A DNA stretch of 11,704 nt from an uncultured Coriobacteriaceae bacterium (GTDB lineage: Bacteria; Actinomycetota; Coriobacteriia; Coriobacteriales; Eggerthellaceae). The position numbers and the translations under genes are program-made. Below, piece by piece: positions 5,630-11,704 of this stretch (position 1 is its first letter; every line of letters starts with the position of its first letter). The stretch is taken from positions 1-11,704 of the forward strand of contig USAB01000055.1 in assembly GCA_900552585.1 (NCBI GenBank). The letters run 5' to 3'. Below the pieces are notes generated by a model. It did no database searches and was not told the DNA's origin. It worked only from the letters and a program-made list of their open reading frames with translations.

Positions 5630-6751
5630 ATGTCGCACGCATCACAGATGCCGGAGGTCAACGGGTTGTTCGATAGGCCGTGCTTTCCTGAAGAGACGCT
5701 TGTCCTTACCGATGCCGGATTGAAGCCCATAGAGGACATTGAGATCAACGACATGGTGCTGACGCATATGAACCGCTTCCGTCGCGTTCGCGCAGTGGAT
5801 TCCCATAAGGCCGACACTGTTCTGCTGAGCGGTTACGGGCACCATGGTCTGGAGTGCACCCCAAACCATCCATTTTATGCCATCAAAGACGCGGATTCCC
5901 AGCCCGAATGGGTGGATGCGGAGCATATGGTGGGGTACTGCTGGGCCAATGTCGCAGAAGTGCCCGAGGAGGATGTTCCTCCTATGAACTTCGACGCGTA
6001 TCCCACGGCGGATCGCGAGGTGCTGAAGGGCTTCACGTCCGTGTTCTTCTATTTCGTGGGCCAGTATTTGGGCGCCGGCAAACTGGTCACCGTGGCGCCA
6101 GAATCCGAAGGATCCGTGTACAAAATGATCAAGATTCGCTGTCCGTACAGCATGCAGGATCATGCGCGCCGTTTCTTGGATATGTTCGGTATCAAGTACA
6201 CCATCATGAACGAGCGCTCGTCGTGTGAGTTCATCATCTCCGCCGCCGTCCTATACGATTGGCTGAGCAAATATTTTGGTGACGACGCCACCACGAAGAC
6301 GCTGCCGACGTTCGTGTTCGGCATTCCGGAACGACGCCGCCGCGCGCTGCTGGAGGGCTATGTGGATGCGCGTCGCCCGTACTACGAGCCCGTCACGTTG
6401 GCGAATCGCCGTCATGAGCTGTCTGCCGCCGCATCGAAGAAACTTGCCATCGGCATGAAAATCCTGGCCGGCACGGTGGGTATCCCCACGGACGTGGGAT
6501 ACGTGAACCTGCGCCACCATCGCCGCATCGTCGAGAGCCCGACGTCAAATCCTATGCCGTTCTATCAAAACGTATATGCGAACGATGGTGAAGTGGACCA
6601 GGTGAAATTCGAGGACGGAAAATGGTTCGGCCGCGTGGAGGAGAAACTGCCCGGCGCACATCATCAGACGGTCTACAGCCTCGACGTGGAGGAAGACGAT
6701 TCCTACACGGCCGATGGCATCGTGGTGCATAACTGCGCGTTGGTTCGCTAA
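5630..6751 (+). CDS. Free-standing intein precursor with 17- and 5-residue exteins
   Basis: The 373-residue product is almost all intein. Residues 1-17 (MSHASQMPEVNGLFDRP) would be the N-extein and the last five (CALVR) the C-extein. Block A starts at Cys18 (CFPEETLVLTDAGLKPIEDI), block B is GLECTPNHPFYA with Thr77 and His80, and blocks F/G are VYSLDVEEDDSYTADGIVVHN-C with His367, Asn368 and Cys369 as +1 nucleophile. All standard class 1 splicing residues are present. The start at 5630 has AGGAGG 4 bases upstream; an in-frame ATG at 5570 has no good site and would add 20 hydrophobic residues. A terminator follows the stop, and no host-gene sequence is seen in any frame on either side, so the short exteins look real. 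Splicing would give a 22-residue peptide. The residue before Cys1 is Pro, which often hampers N-terminal cleavage. Role unknown: a domesticated intein, a peptide-releasing device or an evolutionary relic are all possible. Confidence 0.85.
   Translation: MSHASQMPEVNGLFDRPCFPEETLVLTDAGLKPIEDIEINDMVLTHMNRFRRVRAVDSHKADTVLLSGYGHHGLECTPNHPFYAIKDADSQPEWVDAEHMVGYCWANVAEVPEEDVPPMNFDAYPTADREVLKGFTSVFFYFVGQYLGAGKLVTVAPESEGSVYKMIKIRCPYSMQDHARRFLDMFGIKYTIMNERSSCEFIISAAVLYDWLSKYFGDDATTKTLPTFVFGIPERRRRALLEGYVDARRPYYEPVTLANRRHELSAAASKKLAIGMKILAGTVGIPTDVGYVNLRHHRRIVESPTSNPMPFYQNVYANDGEVDQVKFEDGKWFGRVEEKLPGAHHQTVYSLDVEEDDSYTADGIVVHNCALVR
5681..6733 (+). mobile_element. Intein with LAGLIDADG endonuclease domain, endonuclease apparently inactivated
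   Basis: This is the intein itself, 351 residues from Cys to Asn. Between the splicing halves lies a two-motif LAGLIDADG (DOD) homing-endonuclease domain with its usual order: motif 1 FVGQYLGAGKL (about 6053-6085), an interval with WLSKYFGDDATTKTLPTFVFG, motif 2 LLEGYVDARR (6347-6376), and SKKLAIGMKILAGTVGI as the following helix. In active enzymes motif 1 reads LGDG and motif 2 DADG, each giving a catalytic Asp. Here these are LGAG and DARR, so both acids are gone and DNA cleavage is not expected. The splicing blocks are intact, which suggests selection on splicing or cleavage but not on homing. Confidence 0.85.
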
Positions 6752-6823
6752 CGCGGTATTGCGCGCGTGTTTGCCCGATTTCCGGCTCGACGCGCGTCCG
6801 TTTCCTCCCCGAAAAACCTATGC

Positions 6824-6849
6824 AAGGGCCTGCATACAAGCGGGCCCTT
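6824..6849 (+). terminator. Intrinsic terminator of the intein gene
   Basis: AAGGGCC (6824-6830) pairs with GGCCCTT (6843-6849) and the stem continues inward by three pairs (one wobble) to an ATACAA loop. The 3' side is only moderately T-rich (CTATTTGAT). It lies 73 bases after the stop and before the next gene's leader. The rest of the 207-base gap holds only weak promoter-like matches, such as TAAAAT at 6911-6916, none with a proper -35. Confidence 0.7.
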
Positions 6850-6958
6850 CTATTTGATATCGCGAATGGTTACCTATTTGCGTTATCATGGATTCGCAAG
6901 AGGTTCGCAGTAAAATCGGCTGCTCAACAAGGCAGTCTTTACGAAAGGAGCTTGCTCT

Positions 6959-7897
6959 ATGAAAACGAAGTTGACCGAACTGCTCGGCATCGAATATCCC
7001 ATCATCCAGGGTGCCATGGCCCACATCACGGACGGCGCGTTCGCTGGCGCTGTGAGCGAGGCGGGCGGCCTGGGTGTCATCCAGTCCGGATTCGATGTGC
7101 CCGAAGTGGTGCGCACGAACATCAGCAAGGCGCGCAGCATCACGGATAAGCCGTTCGCCGTGAACCTGATCATGGAATCCGACTATGTCGAGGACAATGC
7201 CAAGGTCGTCATCGAAGAGCACGTTCCCGTAGTCACCATCTCCGCCGGTAAGCCGGACGCCATCGTTCCAATGCTGGTCAGCGCTGGCGTGAAGGTCATC
7301 GTTCTGGTTCCGCATGTTCGTGCTGCGAAGAAAATGCAGGACATGGGCGTGTCCGCCGTTATCGCCGAGGGCTTGGAAGGCGGCGGTCATATCGGCCGCG
7401 AGACCACGATGCCGTTCGTGCTCCCGGTTGCGGCAGCCGTCGATATCCCCGTTATCGCCGCTGGCGGCATCGCGGACGGCCATGGCTTTGTGGCAGCGCT
7501 CGCCCTTGGTGCCTGCGGTGTTCAGATGGGCACGGCATTCCTGGCAACGGAGGAATGCCCCATCAGCGATGTGTACAAGCAACTGATTCTGGATTCCGAC
7601 GATACGTCCTCGCGCCTGACCGGCCAGCCCGGCGGCAAGCAGGTACGCTGCATTGAGAATCCGTTCACGCGCGGGTATTGGAATCTGTTCTACCGCGGTG
7701 CTTCGGATGCGGCGCTGGATGCGTACTGCACCGGCTCTATCGGACGTGCGAAACGCGGCGATCTGCAGGAGGGTGCATTCTCTGCTGGAATGATTTCTGG
7801 TCTGATTAAGGAAATCAAGCCGGTGAAGCAGCTGCTCGAGGACACCATGACGGATGCAGATGCTGTCTACAAGGAGTTGAAGGGCATCTTCGAATAG
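6959..7897 (+). CDS. fabK: FabK-like FMN enoyl-ACP reductase II / nitronate monooxygenase family
   Basis: The 312-residue product belongs to the FMN-dependent TIM-barrel family that includes FabK (last step of fatty-acid elongation, NAD(P)H-dependent reduction of enoyl-ACP) and nitronate monooxygenase. The N-terminus resembles FabK closely (MKTKLTELLGIEYPIIQGAMA), as do DKPFAVNL, EGLEGGGHIG with His144 at the FabK catalytic His position, the flavin phosphate loop IPVIAAGGIADG (163-174), GVQMGTAFLATEE and the C-terminal FSAGMISGLIKE. The start has AAAGGAG 8 bases upstream. It stands alone with terminators on both sides and no fab genes beside it, so a role in main fatty-acid synthesis is plausible but not shown by context. 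FabK is favoured over nitronate monooxygenase because of the motif match; the choice is an inference. Confidence 0.85.
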   Translation: MKTKLTELLGIEYPIIQGAMAHITDGAFAGAVSEAGGLGVIQSGFDVPEVVRTNISKARSITDKPFAVNLIMESDYVEDNAKVVIEEHVPVVTISAGKPDAIVPMLVSAGVKVIVLVPHVRAAKKMQDMGVSAVIAEGLEGGGHIGRETTMPFVLPVAAAVDIPVIAAGGIADGHGFVAALALGACGVQMGTAFLATEECPISDVYKQLILDSDDTSSRLTGQPGGKQVRCIENPFTRGYWNLFYRGASDAALDAYCTGSIGRAKRGDLQEGAFSAGMISGLIKEIKPVKQLLEDTMTDADAVYKELKGIFE

Positions 7898-7916
7898 GGC
7901 CAAAACCTATTGAAAC

Positions 7917-7938
7917 ATTGCGGCGAACGCAGTTTTTT
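7917..7938 (+). terminator. First terminator after the fabK-like gene
   Basis: ATTGCG (7917-7922) pairs with CGCAGT (7928-7933, one wobble) around a GCGAA loop and runs into TTTTTT (7933-7938). It lies 19 bases after the stop. Confidence 0.75.
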
Positions 7939-7961
7939 GCGGGCTGTCTTCGCTGTCCAGG

Positions 7962-7996
7962 AGCGTCCTCACCGTACGGAACGGGGAGGACGCTTT
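7962..7996 (+). terminator. Second hairpin terminator after the fabK-like gene
   Basis: AGCGTCCTC (7962-7970) and GAGGACGCT (7986-7994) form a perfect 9-bp stem followed by a short TTT (7994-7996). Together with the hairpin at 7917-7938 it makes a tandem stop between the fabK-like gene and the glycan operon. Confidence 0.6.
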
Positions 7997-8010
7997 GCTG
8001 CGCATGCACG

Positions 8011-8039
8011 TTTCCGATATCGGCAAGGTGCGGTATCAT
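8011..8039 (+). promoter_or_regulatory. Candidate promoter and palindromic operator of the glycan operon
   Basis: TTTCCG (8011-8016), 17 bases and TATCAT (8034-8039) are a weak promoter pair placed after the tandem terminators and 90 bases before the proposed GTG start. A perfect 10-base palindrome, CCGATATCGG (8014-8023), overlaps the -35, where a repressor or activator could bind. Both points are inferences from position and symmetry. Confidence 0.3.
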
Positions 8040-8128
8040 GCTTTGAGCGGGTTTCGTTCGATGCCCTGATTTTGCATGAAAGCGGCTCGCAGGCAAGACG
8101 GCAGAGGAAGGTGAGGAGCACGGACCGA

Positions 8129-9454
8129 GTGGAATCTTCGGATGATTGCAGCGTTTGCGCCGTTTCGGCTGACGCTTCATCTGCCTCCGGCAATCCTGCT
8201 GACACGTCTCGCCTTTCCAAGGTGGTTGCAGCTCCGCCGAAGAAGCATCTTGCGGTGGTGACCATGGGGGTGAAGCTGGGCGATGAGACCCGGGGCTACA
8301 CGCGCTTTCGCTTCCTGTCCGGTTTCCTGGTGCAGCACGGCTTCGAAGTTGACCTGATCACCTCTTCGTTCCAGCATTGGGAAAAGCGGCAGCGCGATAC
8401 GTCGAAGGCATGTTACCGCGATTTGCCGTACCGCGTGGCGTTTATCGACGAGCCGGGTTATACCCGTAATCTGGATATGAAACGCATCCGCAGCCATGCC
8501 GTTGCGGCAAAGAACATGCGCGATTATTTCCGCACGCATGCAGGCGAATACGACCTCATCTATTGCGAGATACCCCCGAACGATGTTGCCCGTGCTTGTG
8601 CGGAAGCAGCGAAGGAACAGGGCATTCCGTTCGTAGCGGATATCAATGACCTTTGGCCCGAGGCCATGCGTATGGTCTTCAACGCTCCGATTGTCTCCAG
8701 CGTGCTGTACCATCCGTTTGCACGCGATGCGCATATCGTATACAACCTGCTGACGGCAGCGGTGGGCACGTCCGACGAGTATGCCGCGCGCCCTGCCGCC
8801 GATCGCACGCGGCCGTATCCGAAAGAGACCGTGTATGTGGGAAACGATCTTGCGGCATTCGATGCGGGCGTGGCTGCGCATGCGGACGAAGTGGACAAGC
8901 CGCAGGACCAGATCTGGGCAATCTATACGGGTACGTTGGGAGCCAGCTACGACCTGGATACGCTTATCTGCGCGTCCGTCCCGACGAAGCAGGCCGTGCC
9001 CGGCTTCCGCGTGAAGATCCTGGGAGACGGTCCCGATCGCGAGAAGCTGCAGAAGCGGGCCTCAGATCTGCATGCGCCAGTGGATTTCCTGGGCTACGTG
9101 GACTACCCGGTCATGGCGGCCTACCTGTCGAAGGCCGATATCACGGTGAATTCCCTGGTTAAGGAAGCGCCGCAGTCCATCGTGACGAAGATCGGCGATT
9201 ACCTGGCGGCCGGCAAGCCCCTGGTGAACACCGGTTCCAGCTTGGAGTTCCGCACAAAGGTGGACGCTGACGGATTCGGCGTGAATGTGGAAGCCGAGGA
9301 TACGCGGGCTTTGGCGGACGCGCTCATCTGGCTGGCAAAGGCAAAGGATCAGCGGAAGATAATGGGTGTGCGCGCGCGGCGGATAGCCGAGCAGCAATTC
9401 GATCAGCCGCACTCCTACCTGAAGATCGTCAATCTGATACGCTCGCTCATATAA
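8129..9454 (+). CDS. Glycosyltransferase family 4 (GT-B fold), WbuB-like
   Basis: This cytoplasmic enzyme would add a sugar from a nucleotide donor to a lipid-linked or growing glycan. The 441-residue product has the two GT-B halves: an N-terminal acceptor domain (HLAVVTMGVKLGDETRGYTRF from about residue 40; INDLWPE at 172-178, as in WbuB-type enzymes) and a C-terminal donor domain (IYTGTLGASYDLDTL from 265, LGDGPDREKL 298-307, SIVTKIGDYLAAGKPLV 350-366). I chose GTG 8129, with AGGAG 10 bases upstream. The frame is open back to an ATG at 7910, but that stretch crosses two terminator hairpins and codes for basic, atypical sequence. GTG 8111 is a possible alternative. About 35 Ser/Ala-rich residues precede the first beta strand. 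It is the first gene of a three-gene operon with the aminotransferase 60 bases downstream. The sugar and acceptor cannot be read from sequence. Confidence 0.85.
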   Translation: MESSDDCSVCAVSADASSASGNPADTSRLSKVVAAPPKKHLAVVTMGVKLGDETRGYTRFRFLSGFLVQHGFEVDLITSSFQHWEKRQRDTSKACYRDLPYRVAFIDEPGYTRNLDMKRIRSHAVAAKNMRDYFRTHAGEYDLIYCEIPPNDVARACAEAAKEQGIPFVADINDLWPEAMRMVFNAPIVSSVLYHPFARDAHIVYNLLTAAVGTSDEYAARPAADRTRPYPKETVYVGNDLAAFDAGVAAHADEVDKPQDQIWAIYTGTLGASYDLDTLICASVPTKQAVPGFRVKILGDGPDREKLQKRASDLHAPVDFLGYVDYPVMAAYLSKADITVNSLVKEAPQSIVTKIGDYLAAGKPLVNTGSSLEFRTKVDADGFGVNVEAEDTRALADALIWLAKAKDQRKIMGVRARRIAEQQFDQPHSYLKIVNLIRSLI

Positions 9455-9514
9455 ACGGGGCATGTACCGTGCATTGCAACAGGGCGAACAGGAAGTTGCC
9501 GATGAGGGAAATGC

Positions 9515-10786
9515 ATGGAACGCCTCTGGCACACATTACGATTGGAAGCGCAAGAAATGACTGAAACCACCGGAAACCGACGCAGCATCCCGTTCTCTCC
9601 GCCTGACATCACGGAACGCGAGATAGCCGCGGTTGCTGAGGCCATGCGTAGCGGTTGGATTACCACCGGCCCTCGGACGAAGCGCTTCGAAGCGCAGCTG
9701 AAGGACTTCATGCAGGCGCAGGGCGTAGCGGCCTTCGCATCCGCCACACACGCTGCTGAGAACTGCCTGCGCGGTTTGGGTATCGGGCCCGGTGACGAGG
9801 TCATCGTGCCCGCCTATACGTACACGGCATCTGCATCTGTCATATGCCATGTGGGCGCAACGCCGGTGATGGTGGATATCCTGCCCGATACGTACGAGCT
9901 TGACTACAACGCCGTGGAACGTGCCATCACGCCGCATACGAAGGCGGTCATCCCCGTCGACCTGGGCGGCGTCATGTGCGATTACGACCGCCTGTACGAC
10001 GTATTGGAACGCAAGCGCGGTCTATGGCACCCGACGACAGGTATCCAATCCTGTTTCGACCGTGTAATTGTGGTAGCGGATGCCGCCCATGCCTGCGGCG
10101 CCACGTACCATGGGCGTCCTGCGGGCAGCGTGGCGGATTTCACCTCGTTCTCGTTCCATGCGGTGAAGAATCTGACCACTGCCGAGGGCGGTGCCCTTGC
10201 CTGGCGCGACAACGGGTTCGATTCCGACGAGTTCTACCACCAGATGATGCTCTGGTCGCTTCACGGTCAGGACAAGGACGCCCTTTCGAAGACGAAGGCG
10301 GGCGCGTGGGAATACGACGTGGTATTCCCCGGCTATAAATCGAATATGCCCGATATCATGGCGGCCATCGGCTTGGTGCAGCTCGACCGTTATCCGGATC
10401 TGCTCGCCCGCAGGCGGGCGCTTGTGGCGCGCTATGAGCGCAACTTGGCAGATGCGCCCGTCCAGCTGGTGCGGCACTATACGGACCGCGGTAATTCCTC
10501 GGGGCATCTGATGCTTACGCGTATCGACGGCGCCGCGCCGGCTCAGCGCAATGCGGTGATCGACGCCTTGGCGGAGCGCGGCGTTGCCTCGAACGTGCAT
10601 TACAAGCCGCTGCCGCTTCTGACGGCGTACCGCAACCTCGGGTTCAAGATCGAGGACTATCCGAACGCGTATGCGCAGTTTGCGAACGAGGTTACGCTCC
10701 CGCTGCATACGAAGCTGACGGATGAGGATGTGGATTACGTCTGCGATGCGTATCGCGATGCCATCCGCCAGGTGATGGGGCGCTAG
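9515..10786 (+). CDS. DegT/DnrJ/EryC1/StrS-family PLP sugar aminotransferase (PglE/PseC type)
   Basis: These enzymes transfer an amino group from glutamate to a nucleotide-linked keto-sugar using PLP. The 423-residue product shows the family order: IPFSPPDITEREIAAV and SGWITTGPRTKRFE at the N-terminus, VPAYTYTASA (98-107), DAAHACGA (189-196) with Asp189 for the PLP ring nitrogen, the PLP lysine Lys218 in SFSFHAVKNLTTAEGG, and GYKSNMPDIMAAIG (273-286). All key residues are present. The start at 9515 has GAGGGA 5 bases upstream; ATG 9557 (409 residues) is possible and also keeps the whole domain. Next to a PglC-like enzyme the likely product is a UDP-4-amino sugar such as the bacillosamine precursor, but the exact sugar is an inference. 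The 4,6-dehydratase that would supply the keto-sugar is not in the window. Confidence 0.9.
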   Translation: MERLWHTLRLEAQEMTETTGNRRSIPFSPPDITEREIAAVAEAMRSGWITTGPRTKRFEAQLKDFMQAQGVAAFASATHAAENCLRGLGIGPGDEVIVPAYTYTASASVICHVGATPVMVDILPDTYELDYNAVERAITPHTKAVIPVDLGGVMCDYDRLYDVLERKRGLWHPTTGIQSCFDRVIVVADAAHACGATYHGRPAGSVADFTSFSFHAVKNLTTAEGGALAWRDNGFDSDEFYHQMMLWSLHGQDKDALSKTKAGAWEYDVVFPGYKSNMPDIMAAIGLVQLDRYPDLLARRRALVARYERNLADAPVQLVRHYTDRGNSSGHLMLTRIDGAAPAQRNAVIDALAERGVASNVHYKPLPLLTAYRNLGFKIEDYPNAYAQFANEVTLPLHTKLTDEDVDYVCDAYRDAIRQVMGR

Positions 10787-10796
10787 GAACCGCAGT

Positions 10797-11570
10797 ATGT
10801 ACGTTCGTTTCGGAAAGAGGATCCTGGACATCCTGATCGGCATCATCGCCTTGCCCATCCTGCTGATCATGATTGTGATCTTCGGGCCGGCTATTTGGTT
10901 GGAGGACCGAGGTCCTATCTTCTACAACGCTCCGCGCATGGGGAAGGACTACGTGCCGTACAAAATGTACAAATTCCGCTCCATGAAGGTGGACGCCCCT
11001 GATCTGGTCATGGAGGACGGGTCCACGTACAACGGTGCGGACGACCCGCGTATGACTCGGGTGGGCGCATTCATGCGCAGGACGTCGCTGGACGAATTCC
11101 CGCAGTTCCTGAATGTGCTCATCGGCAATATGTCCGTTATCGGACCTCGACCGGACCTGGAACGCGAGACGCTGCTATACCAGGGGAATGAGGGCGAGAA
11201 GCTGACGGTCAAACCGGGCATAACCGGTTATGCGGCCGTATACGGCCGTAATGCGATTCCCTGGCACGATCGTTTGAAGATGGATGTCTATTACGTGCAT
11301 CACATCTCATTTTGCCTGGATGTGAAGATCTTCTTCCGCACGTTTTCCACCATCTTCAGTCAAGAGGGCATATATGTGGCAGACAGCGAATCGGCGGGGA
11401 AGGCCGTGTCGGACAGCACACGACAAACAGGCTGTCCCGATACGGCCGATGAAGCTGCGGAGCACGAAACCATCGCAAGCGATGCGGTCGAAAACGGCGA
11501 TGTCCCATCCGCTGCGCAGGCCGGTACTTCGACCGATTATGCGGCCCAGAATATGACTGCTCCGCGCTAG
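10797..11570 (+). CDS. PglC-type polyprenyl-phosphate phosphoglycosyltransferase (bacterial sugar transferase) with extra C-terminal tail
   Basis: The enzyme transfers a sugar phosphate from a UDP-sugar to undecaprenyl phosphate at the inner face of the membrane, the first committed step of glycan assembly. Residues 1-193 form the small monotopic PGT: a basic amphipathic start (MYVRFGKRILD), one hydrophobic segment (12-35) broken by Pro20 as in a re-entrant membrane helix, YKMYKFRSM (55-63), TRVGAFMRRTSLDEFPQ with the catalytic Asp99-Glu100 pair, GNMSVIGPRPDL and KPGITGYAAVYGR. The size fits PglC rather than the larger WbaP-type enzymes. Residues about 195-257 add an acidic, Ala/Asp/Ser/Thr-rich tail that is not part of the family. 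The gap to the aminotransferase is 10 bases and the ribosome site AGGAA overlaps that gene's TAG, so translation is probably coupled. Confidence 0.92.
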   Translation: MYVRFGKRILDILIGIIALPILLIMIVIFGPAIWLEDRGPIFYNAPRMGKDYVPYKMYKFRSMKVDAPDLVMEDGSTYNGADDPRMTRVGAFMRRTSLDEFPQFLNVLIGNMSVIGPRPDLERETLLYQGNEGEKLTVKPGITGYAAVYGRNAIPWHDRLKMDVYYVHHISFCLDVKIFFRTFSTIFSQEGIYVADSESAGKAVSDSTRQTGCPDTADEAAEHETIASDAVENGDVPSAAQAGTSTDYAAQNMTAPR

Positions 11571-11704
11571 CGTCTGTCCGGAATCCGGTAGGTCCGGGAA
11601 CCGGTGCCGCCTGTCTTTGCACAGAGAACCAGGTTGGCGCGCATCTCGGCCATTCCCGCCGCGGCTTGCGGCAGGAGGCAACCAGCCGCCACCAACGAAG
11701 TGCA
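11571..11704. other. Right edge, no gene supported
   Basis: These 134 bases after the sugar transferase stop contain a weak 5-bp hairpin (11658-11662 with 11668-11672) without a T run, and an AGGAGG at 11673-11678 that could serve a start just past it, but no suitable start codon lies within range before the window ends. No terminator is seen, so the operon may continue. Confidence 0.4.

Noticed and set aside
5630..6751. Hedgehog/Hint autoprocessing domain or toxin-release Hint module rather than an intein
   Set aside because: The embedded LAGLIDADG domain, the VVHN-C end and the +1 Cys fit a true splicing intein better; no toxin domain follows.
6818..7903. 361-codon minus-strand frame opposite the fabK-like gene
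   Set aside because: It mirrors the codons of a gene with full FabK motifs, has a His/Arg-rich translation and no domain.
1..11704. CRISPR arrays, IS elements, rRNA or tRNA genes
   Set aside because: No regularly spaced repeats, transposase motifs or tRNA cloverleafs were seen other than the tRNA-like ends of tmRNA.

Overview
The window is a stretch of bacterial chromosome with fairly high GC. The gene families present are pyruvate,phosphate dikinase, a FabK-type flavoprotein, a tmRNA whose tag ends in LALAA, and a surface protein with a sortase-like C-terminal end. Together with the codon use, they suggest an anaerobic actinobacterium, most likely of the Coriobacteriia (Eggerthella/Slackia type). 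That placement is an inference from gene content, not a database match.

Layout from left to right: (1) the C-terminal 530 residues of ppdK, cut by the window edge, with a clear intrinsic terminator. (2) A protein with the fold of a D-2-hydroxyacid dehydrogenase but without the usual catalytic Arg and His. (3) ssrA (tmRNA, 368 nt), with a readable tag DKKYTSEPLALAA and its own terminator. (4) On the minus strand, converging on ssrA, a 541-residue secreted and membrane-anchored protein with a signal peptide, a Thr-rich stretch, a Pro/His-rich spacer and a degenerate sorting signal VPALGD. A perfect 12-bp hairpin lies between the two. (5) A free-standing intein gene (373 codons). Its 351-residue intein has all the usual splicing residues, but the flanking exteins are only 17 and 5 residues long, and both LAGLIDADG motifs have lost their acidic residues. 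(6) A FabK-like FMN enoyl-ACP reductase/nitronate monooxygenase, followed by two terminators. (7) A polysaccharide or glycoprotein-glycan operon: a GT4 glycosyltransferase, a DegT/PglE-type PLP sugar aminotransferase and a PglC-type phosphoglycosyltransferase with an extra acidic, low-complexity tail.

The last three genes form a logical unit. The aminotransferase would make an amino sugar from a nucleotide-linked keto-sugar. The phosphoglycosyltransferase would place the first sugar phosphate on undecaprenyl phosphate. The GT4 enzyme would extend the chain. The dehydratase and acetyltransferase expected for such a pathway are not in the window and may lie to the right.

The most unusual item is the intein gene. 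It has a strong ribosome-binding site, a possible extended -10 promoter, a 5'-leader hairpin and its own terminator, so it looks like a complete expressed gene rather than a fragment of a larger intein-bearing host gene. If it splices, the product is a 22-residue peptide. If it only cleaves, it would release a 17-residue and/or a 5-residue peptide.
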